From assembly GCA_023436825.1 (NCBI GenBank), contig JAEZHS010000552.1:1-11783 (forward strand): a stretch of 11,783 nt of DNA, given 5' to 3'. Shown here piece after piece: positions 6,476 through 11,783 of the stretch (its first letter is position 1; the number at the start of each line of letters is the position of its first letter). Made by a program: the position numbers and the translations under genes. Below the pieces are notes generated by a model. The model searched no databases. It was not told where the DNA came from and worked only from the letters and a program-made list of their open reading frames with translations. The stretch comes from Pseudomonadota bacterium. Its GTDB lineage: Bacteria > Pseudomonadota > Alphaproteobacteria > Reyranellales > Reyranellaceae.

Positions 6476-7141
6476 CTAGAGATGCTCGCGCAGCAGGCTC
6501 AGTGCGGTGTGCAGGTCGGGCAGCACCTTCAGGCAGCGGGCGTGACTTTCCGGCAGAGGCTGCACCAGGTCGGGCACCATGAAGGCCATGGTTCGGGCCG
6601 CGTGGGCCGCCTCGAGCCCGACATTGGAATCCTCGAAGGCAATGCAGCGCTCGGGCGCCACGCCCAGGCGGCGCGCCGCCTCGAGATAGACGTCGGGATG
6701 CGGCTTGGTCTGTGCGACGTCGTCGCGTGTCGCCAGCGCCTTGAAACGGTCGAGCAGGCCCGCCTTGCCGAGGTGGTTCTCCGCCGTGGGGCGCCTGGCC
6801 GAGGTCGCCACGGCGAGCGGCAGGCCTCGGCTACCCAGGAAGTCCAGCAGCTCCACGACGCCCGGCTTCAGCGGAATGCCGGCCTCCGTCAGGCGGCGCA
6901 CATGGACGGCGAACTGCTCGCGGAACGCGTCGATTCTGAAGCCCTCGCCGTAGTGCGCTTCGATCATGCGGTTGCGCACGGGACCCGTTACGCCGGCCGT
7001 CGAATGGCAGAGATCGAGCGGCATGTCTGGGTAGCCGAGCCCGCGCGCCGCCACCTGTATGGCCTCGATGTAGATCGCCTCGGTATCGAGCAGCAGGCCG
7101 TCCATGTCGAAAAGCGCGGCCTCGACGGGTTTTCTCAGCAT
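6476..7141 (-). CDS. HAD superfamily hydrolase, subfamily IA (phosphatase / beta-phosphoglucomutase-like)
   Basis: A 221-residue haloacid dehalogenase-type phosphatase. Motif I is 'LFDMDGLLLDTE', with nucleophile Asp12 and acid/base Asp14. Motif II is 'VATSARRP' (Ser/Thr113-114), motif III is Lys146 in 'TKPHPDVY', and motif IV is 'AFEDSNVG' with Glu170 and Asp171 for magnesium. The alpha-helical cap lies between motifs I and II. DxDGLLxDTE is the pattern of beta-phosphoglucomutase and small sugar- or nucleotide-phosphate phosphatases, so the substrate is probably a phosphorylated metabolite. The ATG at 7141 lies 9 nt after the MFS transporter stop, with no strong Shine-Dalgarno, which suggests translation coupled to the upstream gene. 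The first 39 nt are echoed upstream of the fusion gene at 9587-9638. Confidence 0.9.
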   Translation of the reverse strand: MLRKPVEAALFDMDGLLLDTEAIYIEAIQVAARGLGYPDMPLDLCHSTAGVTGPVRNRMIEAHYGEGFRIDAFREQFAVHVRRLTEAGIPLKPGVVELLDFLGSRGLPLAVATSARRPTAENHLGKAGLLDRFKALATRDDVAQTKPHPDVYLEAARRLGVAPERCIAFEDSNVGLEAAHAARTMAFMVPDLVQPLPESHARCLKVLPDLHTALSLLREHL

Positions 7142-7150
7142 GGCGTCGTT

Positions 7151-8301
7151 CTAAAGCGGTTTGCCTGGCGTTGCATCCTTGAAGGCCAATGCGGCGATCA
7201 CGAACAGCGCACAAGCAATCGCCACGAACAGCGGCAGCCCGTGCCTTGCCGTGTGCATGGCAAGACCGGCGAGCAGCGGGCCGATCAGTGCGCCGGTCCC
7301 CAGATCAGGCCCATGCCGGCATAGATGCCGACGAGGGTGGTGCCGGAGAAGCGGCTGCCGACGATCGTCAGCATGATCGTGTAGATGCCGACGAAGGCGC
7401 CGCCCCAGACGAACAGCAGGGCGAAGATGATCCACGGGCCGGCTTCCAGGGCCCACGGCCAAGCGAGCGCGCCGGCCGCCGACAGGGCCGCCAGGGCGAC
7501 GATGAGGCGGCGCCGGTCGATCCTGTCGCCCAGCCAGCCGATCGGCAGTTGCAGGACGATGGCGCCGACCATCATGCAGGACATGAGCTGGGTCGCCTCG
7601 GCTTCGGTCCAGCCCGTCGCGATGGCGTAGAGCGCAAGGAAGCTCAGCCCCGCAGTCTCGATTGCCGCGTTCAGCGCCGTCGCCGCGATGGCGAGCGGCG
7701 CAAGGCGCATCGCCGCCACCGGATTGCCGCTCTCGGGCCGGTCGAACGCCGGCGCCTCGATCCGCGGCGAGAGGACGAAGCCCGCAGCGCCGGCCGCCAA
7801 GGCAGCACCGACCGCATAGGGCACGAAGCCGTCGGTGCCCGGCAGGGAGAGGATCAGCGGTCCCAGGGCGAAGCCCAGCGACAGCGCGGTAGTGTAGGCC
7901 GCCATCGCCCGGGCGCGGCTCTCGTCGGCACTGAGTGCATTCAGCCAAGTTTCTGACAGCACGAACAGGGCTTCGGAGACAGCTCCCAGCAGCAGGCGCA
8001 GCACGAACCACAGCCACAGGAAGGGCAGGGCGGGAAAGGCGAGCATCAGCACAGCGGCCGACAGGAGGGAGCCCACGATGGTGCGCCGGATGCCGAGGAA
8101 GGCGGTGAGGCGCGGCAGCAGGAACGCCATCACCAGGACGCCGACAGCGTGCATCGCTGCATTCACGCCGATCACCGTTTCGTCCAAGCCCCTCGCTGCG
8201 AGATCGAGCGCGATCAGGGTGGCGCAGAGGCTGTAGGTCAGGCCGAACACCATGGCGGTGGCGACGATCGCGCCGCGCGCGACGAGGCCGGCGGCGGCCA
8301 T
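7151..8301 (-). pseudogene. MFS transporter (YcaD-like), broken by a one-base frameshift
   Basis: The frame starting at ATG 8301 encodes a 12-helix major facilitator. It has 'LSETWLNALSADESRARAMA' after helix 4-5 and the cytoplasmic loop motif 'GWLGDRIDRRRLI', resembling the YcaD-like MFS group. After 'GMGLIWG' (Gly335) the frame ends prematurely at 7285. The next frame continues without a break as 'TGALIGPLLAGLAMH', ending at TAG 7151 with 'KDATPGKPL'. Adding one G to the GGGG run (plus-strand C run 7298-7301) restores a 383-residue protein reading 'IWGTGALIGP'. As given, the product is 338 residues and lacks about one and a half C-terminal helices. The start overlaps the upstream stop as TGATG. 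This is a genuine recent mutation or a homopolymer sequencing error. The substrate is unknown. Confidence 0.85.
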
Positions 8302-9551
8302 CAGCGGCGAGAGCCCCGCCGCGTGGACAGGCTGATGACGTGGTGCAGCGCGCGTGCGTAGTCGAGCACGATGCCCGGCGTCCACGCCATCGCCGCGGCG
8401 CGTCGGCGCATCACGCCCGCGACCCAGAGCTCGGGCAGGAAGAGGAGCCTCACGAGAAAATAGGGCGAGCGCGCCTCGGCTTCGAACATGCCTTCGAGCC
8501 CGGCATCGAGCGCCTTGGCGACGCCGCTCGAGCAGTTGCGGTTGGTCAGGTTGTAGGTCGTGTCGCGGCGATAGGCTCTCCAGAAGGCGCGGATCGCCCG
8601 CATATCGAGCCCGACCAGCCGCACGCGCCGGGTCGATTCGCACCAGTCCGCGATCTCCTCCGCATAGCTCGGCTGGAACAAGCCGGCGACGTCGTTGTCC
8701 GGCGTGGCGCGCAGGATCCGCGCGTATTTTTCGGCACGGCTGATCTCGACGGCGGGATAGTGGGAAATGTAGATGTCCGGCGCCGCATCGAGCGCGGCAT
8801 GGCCGGTCGACACGCGGCCGCCCTCGTCGAAGGACGCGACATAGCGCCGAATGCCGACGGGAGCGAGCGCGCCGGTCGGCGTCCAGATGTGCACGATTAC
8901 CGTCCCTGGCTCGCGTTCGAGCCGCGCCTCGGGCGGCGGGCCCTCTTCATCGAGCACCGAGGGCCAGCCGCGTGTGAGCATGGCCGATAGCGGCAGGCCG
9001 TTGCGCAGTCGGCGGAGCCGGAGCGCAAGCCCGCAGAGGCCGGTCGCCGACACCATCAGGAGCAGGCCGACGTCGGCGCCGGCCTCGCCCGCCCAGTTTG
9101 TCGGCCAGGGCAGGAAGGAGGTGATGGCCATCAGGAACTCGAAGGCCGCCCCCCACAGTGAAAGGCGCCAGCCGGCGTAGCGCACCACGATGGCGCTGGT
9201 GGCGCGCCAGGTCGCGTCGGCGAGCAGAAAGGTGCCGGCCAGCATGCCGACGATCATGTCCACGTGCCACGGCGCCTCGACGAGGACGAGCGCGATCCCG
9301 ACGAACAGGACGGCCTTGGCGATGCGCAGAGTCCGCTCCGCGCCCGCGGTGTGGGCGGCGGCGAAGAGAGAGATCGCCGCGTCCGCCAGCAGGGGGAGCG
9401 CGAAATAGGTCGGGGGAATGCGGGTGTCGGTGAGGGCATCCGCGAAGAAGAAGGCGCCGAGCGCCATCCAGGCGCAGCCGAGCAGGAAGAGGATCCACCA
9501 TTTGCGCCGGACGACACGTGCGCCGATCAGGAGGAGGAACAGCTCGATCAT
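8301..9551 (-). CDS. HdeD/DUF308-like membrane protein fused to a putative papain-fold (permuted NlpC/P60-like) hydrolase domain
   Basis: This is a 416-residue two-part protein. Residues 1 to about 185 contain some six hydrophobic helices, beginning 'MIELFLLLIGARVVRRKWW', with repeat-like helix pairs typical of the HdeD (DUF308) acid-resistance family. Residues 210-416 are soluble: 'TVIVHIWTPTGALAPVGI', then 'VSTGHAALDA' with His251, 'YISHYPA', and 'YNLTNRNCSSGVAKALDAGL' with Cys340. A GHxxL...YxS...P followed by a later NC pattern is what circularly permuted NlpC/P60 or DUF4105-type thiol hydrolases show, so His251 and Cys340 are candidate catalytic residues (inference). I chose ATG 9551; the frame is open to a TTG at 9659, but the added 36 residues look non-coding. 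The gene overlaps the MFS gene by one base (TGATG) and heads a likely three-gene operon. Confidence 0.75.
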   Translation of the reverse strand: MIELFLLLIGARVVRRKWWILFLLGCAWMALGAFFFADALTDTRIPPTYFALPLLADAAISLFAAAHTAGAERTLRIAKAVLFVGIALVLVEAPWHVDMIVGMLAGTFLLADATWRATSAIVVRYAGWRLSLWGAAFEFLMAITSFLPWPTNWAGEAGADVGLLLMVSATGLCGLALRLRRLRNGLPLSAMLTRGWPSVLDEEGPPPEARLEREPGTVIVHIWTPTGALAPVGIRRYVASFDEGGRVSTGHAALDAAPDIYISHYPAVEISRAEKYARILRATPDNDVAGLFQPSYAEEIADWCESTRRVRLVGLDMRAIRAFWRAYRRDTTYNLTNRNCSSGVAKALDAGLEGMFEAEARSPYFLVRLLFLPELWVAGVMRRRAAAMAWTPGIVLDYARALHHVISLSTRRGSRR

Positions 9552-9625
9552 GCCGCCGGGTCGGGCGAGGGGCCCGTGAGGGGACCTATGTCGAAAAGGA
9601 CGGGCTCGTCGGGTTTCCTCGCCAT
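9548..9625 (-). CDS. Putative 25-codon leader ORF / remnant of a HAD gene start
   Basis: An ATG at 9625 opens a 25-codon frame beginning MARKPDEPVLFDIG and ending at TGA 9550-9548, overlapping the next gene's start as ATGA. Its first 13 codons match the start of the HAD phosphatase (MLRKPVEAALFDMD) at 31 of 39 bases; the 13 bases upstream match at 11. It therefore looks like the broken 5' end of a HAD gene copy. The ATGA overlap could still let it be translated and feed ribosomes to the fusion gene, which has no clear Shine-Dalgarno of its own. No good ribosome-binding site precedes it either. Confidence 0.35.
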   Translation of the reverse strand: MARKPDEPVLFDIGPLTGPSPDPAA

Positions 9626-9673
9626 GGTTTCGTTCTAAGCTCGGCGGCGGAAACGACAAGCTGGAGAAGTCCC

Positions 9674-10024
9674 ATGCGCATTCATAACCTCTATGTCGAC
9701 GACAAGGGCGAGACGCATTTCCGCGACATCGAGGTCGAATGGAAGCACGAGGGCCGCGGCGGCAAGACCTCGGCGACCTTCCCGGCGACTGGCATCATCT
9801 TCCGCGAGACGCCCGGCAGCTACGACTACGAATGGCATCCCGCGCCGCGCCGGCAGTACATCATCAATCTCGACGGGGGCGTGAGCATCCAGGCGAGCGA
9901 CGGCGAAACGCGCATCATCGGCGCGGGCGAGGTGCTGCTGGTCGAGGACACGTCCGGCAAGGGCCATTTCTCCAAGGCCGTCGAAGGCAAGATGCGCCAT
10001 TCCATCTTCGTGCCCATCGAGTGA
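9674..10024 (+). CDS. Small cupin-like protein of unknown function
   Basis: A 116-residue protein that looks like a single-domain cupin beta-barrel. Segments resembling cupin motif 1 ('YEWHPAPRRQYIINLDGGV', residues 52-70, His55) and motif 2 ('GAGEVLLVEDTSGKGH', 83-98, His98) are separated by 'SIQASDGETRII'. The full set of metal-binding His/Glu residues of classical cupins is not evident, so metal binding is doubtful. There is no signal peptide. ATG 9674 is preceded by GGAGAAG (9663-9669), four bases upstream. The open frame upstream to 9518 reads into the divergent gene and is rejected. It is divergent from the membrane-hydrolase fusion gene and 100 nt upstream of the aminotransferase gene on the same strand. 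The function is unknown. Confidence 0.85.
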   Translation: MRIHNLYVDDKGETHFRDIEVEWKHEGRGGKTSATFPATGIIFRETPGSYDYEWHPAPRRQYIINLDGGVSIQASDGETRIIGAGEVLLVEDTSGKGHFSKAVEGKMRHSIFVPIE

Positions 10025-10124
10025 GGAGCGGCGGCCGGTTAGAAAAATTTGAGCCGGGTCCAACGCTGCTCTGGCTCGCCTCATGCATGATCGGCGCAAG
10101 CCGTGGCCATTTAGGAATTGAACA

Positions 10125-11411
10125 ATGAGCGCACAGACCGTCCTCGATCGCGTCAACGATCTCGTCGAGCAGGCCAAGCGCGTGCTGCCCGGCGGCAGCT
10201 TCGGCAACATGCCGGCCGACGTGGTGCTGAAGGAAGGCAAGGGCGGCCGCATCTGGGACGAGGCCGGCCGCGAATATGTCGACTTCCTGCTGGGCTCGGG
10301 GCCGATGTTCGTCGGCCACGCTCATCCCGAGGTGACGGCGGCGGTGCAGGCGCAGGTGCCGCTCGGCACCACCTTCTTCGGCAACAACCGCCACGGCATC
10401 GCGCTCGCCGAGGCGATCTGCGATGCGGTGCCCTGCGCCGACCAGGTGCGCTTCGTCTGCTCGGGCACCGAGGCCGATCTCTATGCCATGCGCGCGGTCC
10501 GCGCCTTCCGCAAGCGCGACAAGATCCTGAAGTTCGAGGGCGGCTATCACGGCATGAGCGACTATGCGCTGATGTCGCTGGCGCCCAAGCGGCCGGGCAA
10601 CTTCCCGCGGCCGACGCCGGACTCCGCCGGCATCCCGAAGTCGGTGCAGGACGAGATGCTGGTCGCAGCCTTCAACGACATCGACATGGTGGAGAGCCTG
10701 ATCGAGGAGCAGAAGAACGAGCTCGCCGGCGTGATCGTCGAGCCGTTCCAGCGCCTGATCCCGCCCAAGCCGGGCTTTCTGCAGGCGCTGCGCGCGGTGA
10801 CCCGGAAGCACGACATCCCGCTGATCTTCGACGAGGTCGTGACCGGCTTCCGCTTCGCCTATGGCGGGGCGCAGGAGTACTACGGCGTCACGCCCGATCT
10901 CTGCAGCCTGGGCAAGATCGTGGGCGGCGGCTTCGCGCTCGCGGCCATCGCCGGCCGCGCCGACATCATGAAGCATTTCGATCGGCTCGCCATGACCGAC
11001 GAGGACTTCATCTTCCAGGTCGGCACGCTGTCGGGCAATCCGGTGGCGGCCGGCGCCGGCCTCGCCACGCTGGAGATCCTCAAGCGCCCGGGCGCCTACG
11101 AGCAGGTGTTCGCGACCGGCCGCGAGCTGATGCAGGCGCTCGACGCGCTTCTGAAGAAGGCCGGCATCCCCGCGCAGGTGATCGGCGAGCCGCCGCTGTT
11201 CGACGTCGTCTTCACCGATCAGCCGATCAAGGACTATCGCGACACGCTCAAGGGCGACAAGGCGCTGGCCACGCGCTTCAACCAGCTCCTGCGCGCCCGT
11301 GGCATCATGAAGGGCGAGACGAAGTACTACGTAAGCCTCGCCCACACCCGCGCTGACATCGACCATACGATCGGTGCCTGGACCGAAGCGATCGCGGAAC
11401 TCGCGCGCTAG
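10125..11411 (+). CDS. Class III PLP-dependent aminotransferase, glutamate-1-semialdehyde aminomutase-like
   Basis: A 428-residue fold-type I aminotransferase. Early motifs are 'RVLPGGSFGNMP' and 'GHAHPEV'. The PLP phosphate-binding segment is 'VCSGTEADLYAMR', 'GGYHGM' stacks on the cofactor, 'IFDEVVTGFR' carries Asp236 that contacts the pyridine nitrogen, and 'SLGKIVGGG' carries the Schiff-base Lys264. The layout and length are close to HemL, but the 'GGVNSPVRAF' start and the 'GGLPVGAYGG' stretch usual for HemL are replaced (here 'GGSFGNMPAD' and 'GGFALAAIAG'). It is therefore more likely one of the HemL-like aminotransferases of unknown substrate than the haem enzyme. The ATG at 10125 has AGGAA eight bases upstream. 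The next gene starts one base after the stop. Confidence 0.92.
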   Translation: MSAQTVLDRVNDLVEQAKRVLPGGSFGNMPADVVLKEGKGGRIWDEAGREYVDFLLGSGPMFVGHAHPEVTAAVQAQVPLGTTFFGNNRHGIALAEAICDAVPCADQVRFVCSGTEADLYAMRAVRAFRKRDKILKFEGGYHGMSDYALMSLAPKRPGNFPRPTPDSAGIPKSVQDEMLVAAFNDIDMVESLIEEQKNELAGVIVEPFQRLIPPKPGFLQALRAVTRKHDIPLIFDEVVTGFRFAYGGAQEYYGVTPDLCSLGKIVGGGFALAAIAGRADIMKHFDRLAMTDEDFIFQVGTLSGNPVAAGAGLATLEILKRPGAYEQVFATGRELMQALDALLKKAGIPAQVIGEPPLFDVVFTDQPIKDYRDTLKGDKALATRFNQLLRARGIMKGETKYYVSLAHTRADIDHTIGAWTEAIAELAR

Positions 11412-11412
11412 C

Positions 11413-11783
11413 ATGACGTCGACATCGCCGTGGACCGGGACGGTTCTCGCCGTCCTGTGGCTCTGCGGCGTCGGCTACAGCTGGCTCGGCTGCGGACTGA
11501 TCGGTGACGGCTCGTACTACCTGTTCGATGCCGTCACCGTCGGACCGTACAAGGACGTGGGCCATGAGCGCGCCGTGCCGAATCTGCTCGCCCAGGTGCC
11601 GCTCGCGATCGCCATCGCGGCGGGCGTGACGGATCTTCGCTGGCTGGCGCGATGGCAGTCGTTCGGATGGTTCGCCCTGCCGGCCATCCTCTATTCCCTC
11701 GCCGTGCTGAGGACTCGCCACGATCCGTTGCAGCAGGCCTGCGTCGTCGTCGCGCTCGCCATCGTCTTCATGACGAGCTCGTT
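11413..11783 (+). CDS. Multi-pass membrane protein of unknown function (partial, runs off right edge)
   Basis: An ATG at 11413, one base after the aminotransferase stop, opens a frame that stays open for 123 codons to the window end. Hydrophobic stretches at residues 10-30 ('VLAVLWLCGVGYSWLGCGLI'), 58-72, 84-99 and 108-121 predict an integral membrane protein with at least four helices so far. Between the first two is 'GDGSYYLFDAVTVGPYKDVG' followed by 'HERAVPNLLAQVP', an extracytoplasmic-looking loop with charged residues. I do not recognise the family; polytopic sugar or lipid transferase-like proteins can start this way, but no motif proves it. The tight spacing suggests translational coupling with the aminotransferase. 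There is no separate Shine-Dalgarno. Confidence 0.7.
   Translation, partial: MTSTSPWTGTVLAVLWLCGVGYSWLGCGLIGDGSYYLFDAVTVGPYKDVGHERAVPNLLAQVPLAIAIAAGVTDLRWLARWQSFGWFALPAILYSLAVLRTRHDPLQQACVVVALAIVFMTSS

Noticed and set aside
9552..9659. TTG start at 9659 extending the membrane-hydrolase protein by 36 residues
   Set aside because: The extra residues are charged, Arg/Pro/His-rich and unlike the family N-terminus; they are the out-of-frame reading of the HAD-like segment. ATG 9551 begins directly with the first membrane helix.
10081..10090. 10-bp palindrome TCATGCATGA upstream of the aminotransferase
   Set aside because: It is short and has no supporting second copy or clear promoter; chance occurrence is plausible.
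10125..11411. Calling the aminotransferase HemL (haem biosynthesis)
   Set aside because: The N-terminal and post-lysine segments differ from typical HemL, and no other tetrapyrrole gene is nearby.
9915..11414. 499-codon minus-strand frame opposite the aminotransferase
   Set aside because: The plus-strand frame has every PLP-enzyme motif; the antisense frame is a GC-bias shadow.
1..11783. Defence system, prophage, integrative element or CRISPR array
   Set aside because: No nuclease, integrase, transposase, toxin-antitoxin pair or regularly spaced repeat was seen on either strand.

Overview
The window is GC-rich, gene-dense bacterial DNA with short intergenic gaps. Its gene content suggests a soil or plant-associated alphaproteobacterium (Hyphomicrobiales or Rhodospirillales, for example a Bradyrhizobium- or Reyranella-like organism): paralogous family-5 ABC solute-binding proteins, a luciferase-like monooxygenase, a FrnE-type DsbA protein and short GC-rich palindromes between genes. 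The taxonomic guess is inference from gene style and not a database result. I found no tRNA, rRNA, CRISPR array, transposase or phage gene.

Left part (1-4760, minus strand). Reading along the minus strand, a luciferase-like flavin oxidoreductase (4756-3677) is followed by a terminator-like hairpin and a putative operator, then by two tandem paralogous periplasmic solute-binding proteins (3475-1868 and 1764-175). Just inside the left edge lies what looks like the first six codons of another minus-strand gene (18-1). The two binding proteins share about two thirds of their last 95 residues and have six cysteines at matching positions, so they are an old tandem duplication. No permease or ATPase gene is visible, although one may lie beyond the left edge.

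Middle part (4840-6480). A DsbA/FrnE-type thiol oxidoreductase (minus) and an atypical short-chain dehydrogenase (plus) diverge from an 89-bp gap that carries an 18-bp dyad. The dehydrogenase has Phe where the catalytic Tyr belongs, as in the SDR_c10 subgroup. It converges on a HAD phosphatase gene, and the 75-bp gap between them is filled by a large inverted repeat (23-bp arms, 21 matching).

Right-middle part (6476-9625, minus strand). This is a probable three-gene operon: an HdeD/DUF308-like membrane protein fused to a putative papain-fold (permuted NlpC/P60-like) hydrolase domain, then a YcaD-like MFS transporter overlapping it by one base, then a HAD phosphatase 9 nt further on. The MFS gene is broken by a one-base deletion in a G run (7298-7301), either real or a sequencing error. 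Upstream of the fusion gene is a 25-codon ORF whose start matches the start of the HAD gene at DNA level, apparently a remnant or duplicate.

Right part (9674-11783, plus strand). A small cupin-like protein, a class III PLP-dependent aminotransferase of the glutamate-1-semialdehyde aminomutase type, and, one base after its stop, the beginning of an uncharacterised multi-pass membrane protein that runs off the window.

The window looks like mostly metabolic and transport genes. The points most worth following up are the membrane-hydrolase fusion, the HAD-start echo in front of it, the frameshifted transporter, the Tyr-to-Phe dehydrogenase and the cysteine-rich binding-protein pair.
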